DNA from: Ursus arctos
Lineage: Eukaryota; Chordata; Mammalia; Carnivora; Ursidae
Direction of reading: 5' to 3'
Assembly (NCBI RefSeq): GCF_023065955.2
Contig: NW_026623008.1
Coordinates: forward strand, 13,794,501 to 13,858,500
Length of the DNA: 64,000 nt
Shown here: positions 21,185 through 33,592 of the stretch, piece by piece
Position numbering within the stretch: position 1 is the stretch's first letter
Layout of the letters: each line of letters begins with the position of its first letter
Program-made: the position numbers and the translations under genes
The notes under the pieces: generated by a model
The model's input: the letters and a program-made list of their open reading frames with translations, nothing else
Databases searched by the model: none
What the model was told of the DNA's origin: nothing

Positions 21185-21680
21185 TTCTTCCTTTTTCCTC
21201 TGTGTAATGAACCAGCTTTCTCCACGTGTCTTCATCTCTCTGCTCTCCGATTTCTGCTCTCATCACTGTCTTAAGACTCCACATCTGCAGAGAATCATTG
21301 GCCTCTTAATACTCTTACTTCACGGCTTTAAAAAAAGGAAAAATCTCCATTCATCTTGCCCTCTATCCAGCACTGGGCGCTTTGGACCATTTCCACTGCT
21401 TGCAGCTCTGTGTGCACGACCTTTCTAGACTTATTATTCTTGTTTGCCTTTTCCTCCTTCATCCTTTCCTCCTCTTTCATCCCTGGGGCTTTGTGGGTTG
21501 ACTTTCTCTCGCAGCTCCTAACAATTGGTGTAATTTAAGGCTCTATACTTGTCTTTATTTTTATCCTGTGTAATTCTATCTTCTTGGAGAAATCCCTTCA
21601 TTTTCAAGGTTTCAATGCTTCCAGGTGTGTGACTTCCCGGCTGGCAGGTCCAGCCCTGACCTCTCTTGTGAATGCCGTCA
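21185..21680 (+). mobile_element. LINE2 ORF2-region fragment, plus
   Basis: Diverged pyrimidine-rich sequence resembling the LINE2 reverse-transcriptase region and ending with TCCAGCCCTGACCTCTC. It is heavily decayed. Confidence 0.5.
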
Positions 21681-21977
21681 AATTTCAAATGGAAAACTGG
21701 GCATTTTTAGTATGTGTAGATTAAATCAATCTTCACCACGCAAGTAATGATATATGATTCACCTATATTTTATGCGTTTCCAGATCCTTCAACAATCTGG
21801 CACGGTATCTTCTAAAAAGTAGGTGTTCAACATGTATTCATTTAAAGGATGAGAGGATCTCTTATGTTTCGCCCTATTAAAAGTCAGAGTCAAATATTTT
21901 TATTCATGGTTTAAAAGATCAGAGTCACACAAATTTCAGAGGGAAGTTCAGCCATGAGTCAGCTTGTCTTCTTCTTC

Positions 21978-22172
21978 TTCTTTTTTTAAAGATTTATTTA
22001 TTTATTTGGCAGAGAGAGAGAGCACGAGCAGGGGGAGTGGCCGGCAGAAGGAGAGGGAGAAGCAGACTCCCTGCTGAGCAGGGAGCCCAATGCGGAACCT
22101 GATCCTGGGACCCTGAGATCATGACCTGAGCTGAAGGCAGACACTTAACCAACGGAGCCACCCAGGCACCCC
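21978..22172 (-). mobile_element. CAN-SINE, minus
   Basis: Reversed element from TTTTTAAAGATTTATTTATT to CCACCCAGGCACCCC, with AGCTTGTCTTCTTC and AGTTTATCTTCCTCC as flanks. Confidence 0.93.
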
Positions 22173-22309
22173 AGTTTATCTTCCTCCTTTGGGAAGAGAG
22201 TGGTTCTCTCCTGGTTGGTCCCCTCCTCCAGTCTTGCAGCGTCGCTCTCTCTCGGAGAGAGTAGGGCGTGAGGAAAAGAGTTGACGGTGCCAGAGCCATA
22301 GTCACTGTG

Positions 22310-22430
22310 CGGTAGTGGAAAGATCGTAGTTTTGGAGTCAGAGAGACCTGCGTTGAATATTCCAAGCCCTCCACTTACAAGGGCTTGCTTTTCTTACCTA
22401 TCAAAGTGTGTAAGAAGGCTCGGGGCAGAT
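22310..22430 (+). mobile_element. MIR fragment, plus
   Basis: GTAGTGGAAAGATCGTAGTTTTGGAGTCAGAGAGACC is the MIR 5' region. Confidence 0.6.
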
Positions 22431-24060
22431 GGCTACCACAGACCAAAACAACACACGGAGAATGCTTTTCACCTGAAGGATGCTAAAGAAAATTCTGAGT
22501 TCCCTTTCCTTCTTTCTCCTTGCATCCCTCTCCTGCATTCAGCTTCCCATGAAGACAGAAATATCTGAGCTCTCAGGATAAATGGCCTCTATGTGAGCAC
22601 CCTGCAGAGCCAAAGGGGAAAGTCGGACTGCGAATGTCTGTAATCCACACGACCTTCCCCAGGTATCTGTAAACCTGGTTGAGGAACTACAACTGTCCCC
22701 TCTTTACAGATTCAGAATTCGACGGATCAGGTACCATCCCAAGAGCACCCAACGAGCACTTTACAGTTTACGACAGCTCAGAACTCAGACTCTCAGGAAG
22801 TGAGCTCACTGTTAACTTTTCAGATGGGCAGCGGAGGAGATCAGGTCAAACTATCCATCCACCACGATCCTTTCCAGCGACGTGGGCAGCATGCTCCGGC
22901 TGGTGCAGGGATGAGATGTAAAGTCACCGCGATCATCCCCAGTTTGTCTCTGGAATCCTTCCAGACCACCTCCTTGTTTTTCCACCCTGTGACTCCTCGT
23001 TCATGAGTTCATAAGTTTCTTAGTCCTCAACTCTCTTTGTTTTGGCTTTAGACTATGGCTCCTCTCCTCCACCCACCTCTGTGCTAGATGGTCCTCTGGG
23101 CTTGACTCACGCTCCTGGCTCTCAGCCACCACACTGATCCAAGCCATTGCTTGGTCTTTGTGCTTCGATCTCCCACACTGCTCCCACGGGTCAGAGCAGC
23201 CCATCTGCCAGATCTGCTAGAGGCGCCCCACCCCTCAGCAGGACCACCAGGGGTCATGGTGTCCTGCCAGTTTCAAGATGGTAGAATCAGGGCATTTCTG
23301 CCCCCATCATTAAAAAGCACCCCAAAACAAACAGCGCAGGATATGAAAACAAAAGTATCGTTTATTAAATCAGGAGAAAACAGCAGCCCCCCATCGCACA
23401 GGGACCAGGAATGTGGAATGATGAAGGGCGGAGCTCCCCATGTAGACATTGGAGCCTCCCCACGGAGACACCAGAGTAGGCTGTGTGACAGGTGTGTCTT
23501 ATGCATTTCTTTATCCTCAAGGCTTAGCATAGGACTCATCATTCAACAAATCCTCATTCAACACTTGTTGAATGAATTACCTCATTTTATAAATATCACA
23601 TAATAGTTATACGCAGATGAAGGCATATTTTATTGTAAGGGGAACCATTAGAAATGTTGCCTCTGTTACTAAGTGAAGCTGCCATTACTTCTCTTAGAGA
23701 GAGGGCCCTTCCAAACCCATATGCTAAGGAAGAGAACTCTAAGCAATGCCCTTACCTGATATTTAGCATTTCATTGCTCCAAATATTTTTAAAAACTCAC
23801 CAAATCAGCTCTTTCATTAGCTCGATGTTCATCTTTCATTATTTTAACGTGAACTTGGTTCCTATGGCGGTCAGGACTTGATAATTACACGCAGCCCTTT
23901 GCAATTATTAATAAGGAACCAGGTAACGGTGCTGACATTTAATAGTTAATTGTTTTTGATCAGCATTAATTAGTCACAGATGCACACCAGATTCCCACTG
24001 AATTAAATTCTCTCGGGAACATATTGCGGGCTCAGGGATTCTAACCACATCAAAAAGTAA
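22431..24060. other. Intergenic; small LINE2 end at about 23500-23575
   Basis: CTTAGCATAGGACTCATCATTCAAC and TTGTTGAATGAATTA near 23520-23580 are a LINE2 3' end. The rest holds no gene or repeat I can name. Confidence 0.4.
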
Positions 24061-24870
24061 ATGTTCAACTTTAAAAGTTGGGCCCTAGAGACCCAGGCAT
24101 CCATGGAGAGGAAATTCCAGATGTCTCGCATTCTCCCTCTTTCGTCAGAAGTCAACCTCCTCCTTGTAGCCCCGTGGAATCTAAAACCTCCGGGTTCTGC
24201 AGGGGACCTTGCAGGCTGCAGTCTCTCCCTTTCATCCACCAGTTTAACCCTCTTCCCAGAATCATTCCCATCCGCCTACACACGAGGAATTTCTCCAATC
24301 CTAAAAACCTGCTATGGACTCTACCACTTCTCAAGCAACTGCCCCTTCTCTTTGTTCCTCTTTAGAGAAATACTCCTTGAAAAAACTGTATGCACTTGAC
24401 ATCTCCAACCCTGCACCTCCTGGTCTTTCTCAGACCCACTGTCTTCACTCTTGGGCTCCGACCCCTCCCAGGAGATTGTCCTTGTCGATGTAACCGGAAG
24501 AACCACCTTGGCGAGAAATCCAACAGCCGGGTCTTCATCTCCTTTCGACCACGTCGGTCATAATCTCTTTCTTGAAACAGCGTTTCGTCGTTTGGCTTCC
24601 AGGAAACCATTCGTGTTGGGTTTCCTCCCACCCACGGTCGTTCCTTCTGATTCTCGAGTGCTGGTTCACCCTCCACTCCCCAGCCAAGAGTGCCGTAGGC
24701 TCGGTGCTGGCTCTTCCTTGTTCCTCTGTCCACACTCATTCCTTAGGTGATCTCAGAGAAGCACATCTATGCATTGAACACTCATTTTTATCTCCAGCAC
24801 TGACCTCTCCCCTGCTTACTCTGCGTGTCCTCTTGAATGTTGACTTAGCCTGGGTGCCTTAGACATCAGA
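24061..24870 (+). mobile_element. LINE2 ORF2-region fragment, plus
   Basis: The stretch runs through CGACCACGTCGGTCATAATCTCTTTCTTGAAAC and later TTTATCTCCAGCACTGACCTCTCCCCTG, matching the LINE2 reverse-transcriptase region. Its several open frames on both strands are remnants, not genes. Confidence 0.65.
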
Positions 24871-25062
24871 GCCTGAGGCCAAGCTCACACTTGGGCATGC
24901 TCTATTAAAGGAGTGCAATCGCAGGGCAGAGGTGGGGGGAGGGAAACAAGCCAGGGAAGGAGGGAAAGCAAACACCAGGGGGTGCATTATCTAGCTAGCC
25001 ATACATCACGAGAGAACCCAGCGAGCGGCTGGGTCACATGGGAACATCTCCAGAGAGAGGCC

Positions 25063-25065
<3 letters not shown>

Positions 25066-25105
<40 letters not shown>
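25066..25105. repeat. (GT)n microsatellite
   Basis: About twenty uninterrupted GT units, long enough to be polymorphic. Confidence 0.95.
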
Positions 25106-25107
<2 letters not shown>

Positions 25108-25642
25108 GGGAGGGACCACAGCACCTTAACACTGCCTCTCAGGAAGCAGGAGGTTTATTTCTGGCCTGCAGAAGGAAATAGAATTCGTCTGTTGTCTCCT
25201 TCTTATCTCTTGTCTCTCAATGATCAAAGTTGAGCCCTGCACGGCAGGGCTGCGGTCCCTAGCCCTTTTGGACTCCTTAGGATGCCAGCACTCTCAGCTC
25301 TGGTTTAGAACTTAATCTGGGCTCAGACGTGTTTGGAGGAGCCAGGGCCTCAGTGTCTGGACCTGTGGGCCGTGTGCCGGGAGCTTGTGCGGGTCCTGGT
25401 GCAGCGGGCAGAAGGGAGCTCATGCTGGGAGAGACAGAGGCAGCTGGTCTTAGCAGAAGGCCATTCGCCGTGGTGGCCGGGCCCTTCTTTGAGTTCACAG
25501 TCAAGAGCAGGTGGGGAGGATGGGGGTTGGGGAAATACGGGGCAGCACATAGACTGGGTCTCCCTGGCAGCCCCGAACTTAAGCTAGCCAGATCTGTTCC
25601 CCCACATAAACTCTTTTCTCCCATTTTCTTCTTCCTCTTCTT

Positions 25643-25848
25643 CTTTTAAAAGATTTTATTTATTAATTTGCTGGGGGGAGAGAGAGCACGTGCGTGAGAG
25701 CGTGAGCAGGGGGGAGGGGTAGAGACGTAGAGGGAGAAGCAAACTCCCCGCTGAGCAAGGAACCCAATGTGGGACTTGATCCCAGGAACCTGGGATCATG
25801 ACCTGAGCTGAAGGCAGATGCTTAACCGACCAAGCCACCCAGGCATCC
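25643..25848 (-). mobile_element. CAN-SINE, minus
   Basis: Reversed element with TTTAAAAGATTTTATTTATT, GA-rich body, and GATCCCAGGAACCTGGGATC near the tRNA-like end. Confidence 0.92.
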
Positions 25849-25859
25849 GTCTCCTGTTT

Positions 25860-26450
25860 TCTTCTGTTTCAGCTTCAACTCCTACCTTTCCCTTTGCTCA
25901 CACCCCAAATCGTAGAACTTAAGTCATCTTTCTTTTTTCCTCAAACCTACTTCCCATCCATCAGTGAATCCTATCAGCTCTACCTTCAAAATATATCAGG
26001 AAGCCAACCTCTTCTCACTGCCTCCTTTCCCATAATTCTTAGATGATTGCAAGGGTCTTTCTGTCTGCCCTCGGCTTCTGCCCTTGCCCCCACATTCTCT
26101 TCTCAGCACAACAGTCAGAGCAATGCTTTTCAAACACAAGTGAGATGGTCGCTTCTCCTCTCAGGCCTCTAATGTCTTTCCGTCTCATCCAGAGTAAAAC
26201 CAGGCTTTGCTATAGCCTGCAAGCTTCTATACCTTCTGCTTCTACCACCCCTCTGATTTTATCTACTGTTTGCACACTCTGTTCCAGCCACACGGTGTCT
26301 TTATAGGGTCAAGCAGACTCCTGCCCCAGGGCCTTTGTACTTGCTCTTCTCTGTGCCTACAAGACTCTCTTCCCAATATCTGTGAGGCTTGCTTCCTCGT
26401 TCCTTCAGAGCCCTTCACCTTGTGTTCCACTGCTTCTCAGCTGGAGACGG
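25860..26450 (+). mobile_element. LINE2 3' region, plus
   Basis: CATCAGTGAATCCTATCAGCTC, CAATGCTTTTCAAACACAAGTGAGATGG, TCTGTTCCAGCCACACGG, CCAGGGCCTTTGTACTTGC appear in LINE2 order. It may continue the fragment at 24061-24870. Confidence 0.75.
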
Positions 26451-27350
26451 CTCCATGGAGGATGGGGCTGAAGGATGAGAAAGACAGCAAAACAGGAGGG
26501 AAGAAATGATCCCTTCAGGAGCTTGTGGGAAAGCCCAAAGCAATTGCAGGGATAGTCTGGCCAACAACAAGACCTTCTGTGTGGGAGAAAGTCCCATGAA
26601 AAGAAAAAGTTGAAGAGGGAGCGGAATCTTTTCAAAAGGCTTTGAATGCTAATAAAGGAGAGAGTTGTTTATTCTATAGACAAAGGCCCCCAACTGGGAA
26701 TCAAAGTCAGTTCACTTAAGTTTCCATTGAAAAAATGTCTTCCAACGGGAACTCTGAGTCAGAGTTTGCTCTGGTGGTCAAACATATCCACGAAGGAAGC
26801 AAGAGAAACCAGCATTGAGAAAGGAGCAACAAAGCTGAGGAAACTGTATGTTCCTGGGAAGAATTTTCCAGGCCCTTTCAGGAAGTTGATAGGAGAAGGT
26901 AGTCTTCCCTAGAGCCACTCTTCGAGATCTTACACATCCCATGATGTGGCAACTGGGGGTTGGAAATGGGATTTCAAAACCAACCCAACAGGAAGAACAG
27001 GGGAAGCTTGGTGTTCTCTTCTGGTGCTCTGGGGTCAGGACTACCTCACCCCATCACTAGGATCTCTTGACCCCAGCGTTGTAAGGTCAAGGAGGTCAGC
27101 AACTGTAGGCGCCACTGCCCTCTGCTGGAGGGACTGCAGTCCTCCCCAAGGCCTGTATTTGGATCCTTGTCAATGGCTAACCTTCTTTGGATCATGGGTC
27201 TTTTTGAGAATGTGAGGCAAGCTATAGACTCAAAGGGAAAAGATATGTACTAATCCATAAAGATTTGCATAGAGCTTCAAGGATTTGTGGAAAGATCCTC
27301 TGAAACCCATCCATCAACCTTCCAGATAAAGGTATAACTTTACTTTTTCC
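26451..27350. other. Intergenic, nothing recognised
   Basis: No gene, RNA or named repeat is visible. Confidence 0.4.
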
Positions 27351-27352
27351 TA

Positions 27353-27560
27353 TTTATGTATTTATTTATTTAGATTTCTTTTAAATTGAAGTATAGTTGA
27401 CGCACGATGTTACATTAGTTTCGGGTGTACAAAGTAGTGATTTGACAAGTCTAGACCTCATGCCGTCTATGCTCCCGGTAAGGGTAGCCGCCATCTGTCA
27501 CCACACAACGTTATTACAATAGCATTGACTGCATTCCCTATGCTGTGCGCCCCCCTCAAC
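27353..27560 (-). mobile_element. L1 3' end, minus
   Basis: TTTAAATTGAAGTATAGTTGACGC, TTAGTTTCGGGTGTACAAAG, ATCTGTCACCACACAACGTTATTAC: the standard reverse L1 3' end. Confidence 0.8.
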
Positions 27561-28139
27561 CTATTTTCTGTCAAGAATGCCTTTTCCCTTCTTTGGATCC
27601 CATATTCAGAAATATTTTCCCTACCAAAAGAATTGCATTGACCAAATTTTTTGTTAACCAAACAGAATAGGCAAGTGATAGCCGGTAACCTCTTTATGGC
27701 TGAATCCATACAATCCAGGCAAAAATCAAAGCTGACGCGACAGTCAGTTGGCCAGGGGAACTGTCCTGTAGACAAGTACATGGTACATGGCTTTGGTTGG
27801 CCTTTGAAATAGCAACACTCAGGCTATAATGATTACACGTGCTCCAGCTCTTACTCTCAAGCTCATATATTTAAATCCAAAGCAATTCAGAGATGATATT
27901 TGTCTCAAACTCACCCACTCTCAGAAATCCATTTCCACGCCCCTTCAGTGTACCTTCAAATGCAGGTAAATGCACCTTACAGTGCATCTTTCCAAGCATC
28001 CCCTTAGACTCAAACTCTCTTCGAGGTCAATTCAAACACATGGTGACCACAAAACTACACTTAAGTCTGCTCTGGTTGTTACTCGAGCTGTGTCCCACCC
28101 TGGGGCCCTCCGGCCTCCTAGGCAGGGCCACGTGAGAAC
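27561..28139. other. Intergenic, nothing recognised
   Basis: No gene or named repeat is visible. Confidence 0.4.
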
Positions 28140-28400
28140 ATAGAGCATCAATTGAGCACCACTTAGTACCTGGCGTGGCTAGTGCTAGAGTTGCAAAAAT
28201 GAAGAAAAGCAAAAGCCATTCCTGCTCCTCATTCATTCTTTCAAGAAATGTTAGTTCAATGCCCTCAATATTATCAGACACGGTGTGAAGCACTAGGGGT
28301 ATAATGACAATGAGACACATGAAGTCCCTGCTTCCATGGAACTTGAGGTCTGGTGGGAGAAGCAGGGCAGGGGAGGGGTGGGAAGGAGAGAGAGGAGTAC
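28140..28400 (-). mobile_element. LINE2, minus
   Basis: ATTGAGCACCACTTAGTACCTGGCG, GTGAAGCACTAGGGGTATAATGAC, TCCATGGAACTTGAGGTCTGG. Its reverse frames include the longest open frame in the window (195 codons at 28027-28614), which is not a gene. Confidence 0.75.
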
Positions 28401-28767
28401 ATAAACAGAGAACGTGATTGCAATTTTGGATATGCCCTAGGAAGGAAACAAAGAGGCGGGGGGCCGGATAGAGAATGGGGGCAGAGCAAGGTCTGTCGTG
28501 GGTGTAACGGCCAGGGTCCCAGCAAGAAACACGGGGTACACTCAAAGAGGGGCATGGAGAGTTTAATACATTGGAGCTAGTAACAGTGGGAGCCATTGCC
28601 AACATTATGTCCACAGCACAAGGGGAAGAAGCAAACAGGAGAGTCTGGAAAGAGCTGATGGGGGGCGCATTTGATGAGAGCGGCTACATGTATGTACACA
28701 ATCACCCACCAATCCGTGGCAGCGTAGACTGAGAGCCAGCTCACGATTTCCGGTCTGGCGCGTTCCC

Positions 28768-29226
28768 TGTTAGCTTGGTTTCCCAGGGTTGCTGTAGCCA
28801 AGTACGGCAGCCTGCGTGGCTTAAAGCAACAGAATGTTATTCTCAGCGCTGGAGGCTAGAAGTCTGAAATCAAGGTGTCTGCAGGTTGGTTTCTTCTTGG
28901 AGAGGCTCAGAGGGAGAATGTGTTCCATGTGTCTCTCCTAGTTTCTGGCGATCGCAGGAGTCCTTGGCATCCCTTGGCTTGTCGCCACGTAACTCCAGTC
29001 TCTGCCTTCATCGTCCCCCAGCCATCTTCCCCTGTATCTGCCTGCCTCCATATTTCTTCTCCTCTTATAAGGACACCAGTCATCTTGGATTTAGGGCTCC
29101 CCTTATCCAGTATGATCTAATCTTAACCTATACCATCAGCCGTGAACCTCTTTCTAAATCAGGTCACATTCTGAGGTTCCGGGAAGGACGTCAGTAGGGT
29201 AGGGGGCACTATTCAAGCCAGGATAC
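28768..29226 (-). mobile_element. MaLR-type LTR, minus
   Basis: TGTTAGCTTGGTTTCCCAGGG start, GGCTTAAAGCAACAGAATG, TCTGAAATCAAGGTGTCTGCAGG, CTTATAAGGACACCAGTCATC, CAGGTCACATTCTGAGGTTCC. A well preserved reverse LTR. Confidence 0.82.
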
Positions 29227-29359
29227 CTACTTCTTTGCAAAGCATTAACTTTGCAAAGTGTCTTTGTCATCTTCTCTTTCAGGGTGCCCTTCATTCCATT
29301 TGAATCCCCCACTCCTGCTGTATTATGGATTTGGAACATACGATTGAGCAGTATAATCA

Positions 29360-29960
29360 CTTGAAGAAGCTAGGATTATCTTAATGAGACGCCATGACAC
29401 ACGGATCAGATTGGCAACAATTTTAGAGTGTAATTGACAATCAGCTGCTGGGGAGGATGTGGAGTAACGGGAATGGTCATGCATTGCTGGTGAGGATGTA
29501 AACTGGTACCATCACCTTAGGATAAAGTCGTTAGTATCTAGTAAAGCTGAAGAGGAGCATGTCCTATTGCCCTCCTTGGTTACATATGCTATAAAATGTA
29601 TGCTAGCGTGCATCAGGATACATGCACAAGAATGAGAAGCCCTGTTGATAATAATCCCCAAACGAAAACAACTCAAATATCCATGGACAGTAGAATAAGT
29701 AAACAAGTTATGGGTAAAATATAATAGAGTACTGTATAGCAATGAAACCAGAATGAATTATACACACAACACAGGTGAATCTTAAAGCATAATAATGAAC
29801 AAAAGAAGCCAAATACCATAAATAGAGACAATTCCATTTATATGAAGTTCAAAACCAGGCAAAATTAAACCATACTATTTAAGGATGTGTGATCAGGTAA
29901 CAATGCTTACAGAAAAGCAAGGAATGAGTAACGTGAAAGTCGGGATAGTGTTTATACTTG
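29360..29960 (+). mobile_element. L1 fragment, plus
   Basis: GACGCCATGACACACGGATCAGA, GGGAGGATGTGGAGTAACGGG, CATTGCTGGTGAGGATGTAAACTGG are typical of the L1 3' region. Non-coding. Confidence 0.7.
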
Positions 29961-30097
29961 CAGGGAAGGAAAGGATGTGATTGGGCAAAGGACTCACCCA
30001 GGCGTGGGCTTCTGAGACGCTAGTAATTTTCATTTTACAACAATTTATTTGTTACGTTGTATTTAGACTTTTAGCACTTTTCTGTACGCTTGTTACA

Positions 30098-30100
<3 letters not shown>

Positions 30101-30139
<39 letters not shown>
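30101..30139. repeat. (CA)n microsatellite
   Basis: About nineteen CA units followed by CGTG. Confidence 0.95.
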
Positions 30140-30142
<3 letters not shown>

Positions 30143-30154
30143 AAATATGGAGGA

Positions 30155-30240
30155 GGAGCACCTGGGCTTTAGAACCAGACAAAGAGGCTACTTAGTAGCT
30201 GTTTGACTCTGGACACACTGCTAAAGGGGTAAAACCATCT
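30155..30240 (+). mobile_element. MIR fragment, plus
   Basis: GGGCTTTAGAACCAGACAAAG and CTTAGTAGCTGTTTGACTCTGG. Confidence 0.5.
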
Positions 30241-30920
30241 AAGACCCTCTAGGGGAAAAGAGATATGAAACAAACAAACAACAACAACAAAAAAGTGTAT
30301 CTCCTTTTAAGAAAGGAATTCATTTTTAATTGAAGGGAAATTGAAAAAAAAAAAACTTCCTGGAATCTGAAAGACCTTATTTATGCAGGTGCTGTGCTAT
30401 AAAATATTCTAATCTGCGTTGTTAATGAAGCTGGATTTAGAACCTAGCAAACTAAATAAAGAGCTTATGTTTAGCTGAGTAACCGGTTGAGGGTGACATC
30501 TGACTACTTAAGTGACAGCTTTCACTTTTTCATTTTTCTTCTATTTAGTGTAAAAAGATGCTAGCTCCCTTGCTGTGAAATTGCTTTATTACAAGATTCT
30601 GTCTTTACCCATTTGAAGTGCAAACTTCATGTTTGTAAAACCTGTTCCATGCAGTGGGAAGTCCCAGCCGTAATGACAGTGACTTACAGAAAGAGTTCCA
30701 GTTAGGAACCAAGTGCTACTTTAGGCAGTTTGGAGTCACAAAAACATTTTGACATGACATTGTTAACCTCTGAGGACTTCCTTACTCTGTGACACAAGAA
30801 GACGTTCCAGGGTCATCTCCTATTTGCCTGATCCAGCCCTGGAGCCTCGGTCATTTTTCTCAGGAGTCCTGGTATTTAGAAGCCAAAAGCTAGGCTTGCT
30901 TATTGCTACTGATGTGTCGT
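30241..30920. other. Intergenic, nothing recognised
   Basis: AT-rich sequence with no gene or named repeat. Confidence 0.4.
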
Positions 30921-30924
30921 TGTT

Positions 30925-31070
30925 GATTGGTTGATTGATTGATTGATTGATTAATAGGTTTCACGTCCAGTGTGGAGCCCAACATGGGGCTTGAACTCAC
31001 AACCCTGAAATCAAGACCTGGGCTGAGATCTAGAGTCGGACAGTTAACCAGCTGAGCCCCCCAGGTGCCT
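30925..31070 (-). mobile_element. Short CAN-SINE, minus, with (TTGA)n tail
   Basis: A TTGA tetranucleotide run (30924-30955) replaces the T-tract, followed by CCAGTGTGGAGCCCAACATGG and a CCCCCCAGGTGCC end. TGTCGTTGTT flanks it. Confidence 0.88.
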
Positions 31071-31384
31071 GGTGTCGTTGTTTTAGACCCTCTCCTCAGA
31101 CAGAATCAGGAAATACATGCACATATATTCATATTTATCTCTATTATATTAAATACCATGAGCTCATACCAATACATTCAATTCCAATCCAACAGCAATG
31201 GGTTCTTGCAAGGCTTCCCCCATTCCATGTTTGTAACTCCCTTCTCCAGCATTGGGACATCTATTTTTAATCTTTTCAAGCATTAACTAAGTTTACAATG
31301 AATGTATTGCTGTTTTTCTTTAATGTATGTGTTCCACATTTGTATTGGTCTTTGTTCTCTGAGAGCTATAAAAAACTCCAGAGT

Positions 31385-31500
31385 TTTCATTTCTTTTATT
31401 CATTCAACCAACACGTATTTATCAAGCCAACATTATGTGTCAAATAATGTTCTAGCAGTGGGGATACAGCAGTGAATAAAACACCGTGTTGGGAAAGGAA
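31385..31500 (-). mobile_element. LINE2, minus
   Basis: TTCATTCAACCAACACGTATTTATC, AATAATGTTCTAGCAGTGGGGATACAGCAG: the reverse LINE2 3' end. Confidence 0.8.
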
Positions 31501-31600
31501 CCATGGAAAGAGAGAAAAATAGATACAAGGCTAGGAAATGGCAAAGCTGGGATCTGAACCCAGACAGCTTGGCTCCAGAATTCATGCTATTCCCATCTGC
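31501..31600 (-). mobile_element. MIR, minus
   Basis: AATGGCAAAGCTGGGATCTGAACCCAGACAG and TGGCTCCAGAATTCATGCTATTC. Confidence 0.75.
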
Positions 31601-31911
31601 CTCTGGTTGCTTTTGTAAGTTGCTCTCTGCCTTCTACAAAAGTTTACAACTCTCTGGAAACCAATCAAAATGCCTCTGTCAGTTTCTAAATCTACACGAC
31701 GTGGAGACTTCTGCATCTTCCCATACGACTTCTCTGAGACTCCGTTTCCAAATTTGTGAAAGTGAAGATACTAATTTCAACCTGCTATGAGGATAAATGG
31801 AATTATATGAGATGACTGGTGCTATTTGTGACACATCATAGGTATTTAGTGAAGTTAATTTTTTTTTTCTTTTCAACACAAATGCTACACTATACAATAC
31901 CCCCAGAATGG

Positions 31912-32016
31912 TTTTTTGTTTTGTTTTAAGTAGGCTCCACACCCAACATGGGGCTTGAACTCATGACCCTGAGATCAAGAGTCCCAGGTTTACTGACTAA
32001 GCCAGCCAGGTGCTCT
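31912..32016 (-). mobile_element. Short CAN-SINE, minus
   Basis: TTTTAAGTAGGCTCCACACCC, GGGGCTTGAACTCATGACCC, GATCAAGAGTCCC and a GCCAGCCAGGTGC end. Confidence 0.85.
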
Positions 32017-32029
32017 GAGAGATTTTTTT

Positions 32030-33110
32030 CTCTAATTCATTCAATCAGTCATCCATTTGTACACTAATTCATTCTTACATCCATGCGAAAAGCATTTATT
32101 GAGAATCCGACATATACCAGGCTCTCTGCTAGTCATTGGGGATACAAAAATGGCACAGGCCTCATTCTCAAAGAGCTCCCAGTCACATCTAAGAGATACA
32201 CAGAGAATTACAATACAATCTGATATGTAGCTCAGGATAGAGCTAGAAGAAGGGGTGGTCATGGAAGGAAGCCCTCCTGAAGGAAGGGGCTCTGTCATGG
32301 CAAGGATCGGTACAGCAGTTCTGTTAAAGTTGCCAAGAATAAATGAATAAATTAACGGGTGAATGAATTCAATTCAGTTCAACAAGCACTTGGTAGAAGA
32401 TCATACCGTCCAAGGCGTTGTGCTCTCAACAGGGAGCGTGCCGATGAAGAAGGGGCAGCTCAGGCCCATAATGAGCTTCTAGCTTTACTGGCAGATACAA
32501 ACATCTATAAAGAGATGTTTCAATAGAATGGAGAGAATTCTATGGTGTAGGCAGGCTACTTGGACAGTAAGGAGATAGAGGGGGCTCTACCCTCTATTAG
32601 TGGATGAAGGGGGGCTCTAAGATCTATTAGTGTGGGCTTCCTAGAATGAACTCCTCGAGTCCTGGATATATATGGAATGTCATTGACAGCTCCTAATTAG
32701 GATTGATATGGTCAAATTTGTATTTGTTGGTAGGATAGGGAATGCAAACGGGGAAGGAAGGCTAAAACCAACGCCACCAGCAAGGAGGCTGAACTATGAA
32801 TAGGAGGCGTGAGGTAGACGTTTGATCTGGAGATAGAATTTGTAACTGGTTGCAATTACGCAGAGAGATTATGTAGAGGAAAAAGAGGATTGGTGGACTC
32901 CTTGGAACCCACACTCTTTAAGCATTTGGCAGAGAAAAAGCAACCCTGGAAGGGCACTTCAAGACTGGAGTCGGGAGCAGAACTAGGAAACATTGTGTCC
33001 TGGGAGTCCGATGAATAAAGAGAAGGCAGAGGCAAGGCGGACCAGGAAGGAGGGGGCAGCTGTGTCCAGCGCTGTGCAGAGGTCCGAAAGCATCCCTTTG
33101 ATCTGGCCTA
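32030..33110 (-). mobile_element. LINE2 copies, minus
   Basis: Two successive reverse LINE2 3' ends. The first (from about 32035) shows CATTTATTGAGAATCCGACATATACCAGGCTC and GGGGATACAAAAATGGCAC. The second (from about 32365) shows CAACAAGCACTTGGTAGAAG, AGGGAGCGTGCCGATGAAG and continues into a diverged 3' body. Confidence 0.65.
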
Positions 33111-33520
33111 GGTGACCTTCGCCAGAGCAGTTTCCGTGGTAGTGGTGCAGGCGGGAGTCCCACTGCAATCAACGAGTGAATGAGGGAGTAGAAACAGTGA
33201 AGTGAGTACATGAATGAATAAATCAAGCGCTCTGCCCTCACTTGCCCTGGGAATTTCCAGGGCCAACGTCAGGAGCTGGTGCGGAGGAAGGGCCTTCCCG
33301 ACAGAGCTCTGGATGCCGCCCGGGAAGTCATCAGCCTTGCAGCCCTCAGGTAGGCGCGGCTCCAAGGTCAGGGTCACCTCGGGCCTCCAGGCAACCCGTC
33401 ACCCTGACGACCAACTAAAAAAAAAAAAAAAACCACCCGGAAAGGGCGGAAGCATTCAGATCATCCCGCGATATCTGGCAGGCCGGCGCCGGCCTTCCGG
33501 GCATGGAACCCGCGGCCGGC

Positions 33521-33530
33521 TCTCGCGAGA
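33521..33530. promoter_or_regulatory. TCTCGCGAGA palindrome (BANP/ZBTB33-type core promoter element)
   Basis: A perfect 10-base palindrome lies 63 bases upstream of the start codon inside the CpG island. This motif is a known element of TATA-less CpG-island promoters and is bound by BANP and reported for ZBTB33 (Kaiso), with methylation sensitivity. Use in this gene is inferred. Confidence 0.6.
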
Positions 33531-33592
33531 TTTGCCTGGAGTCGGAGCGCGGGGCCCGACCTTAAGGAAAGCGGGAGCTGCGGGTGGGGAAC

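Noticed and set aside
28027..28614. Longest open frame (195 codons, minus strand)
   Set aside because: Much of it reads through reverse LINE2 sequence, and no protein family is recognisable. Length alone is not evidence in 64 kb searched on six frames.
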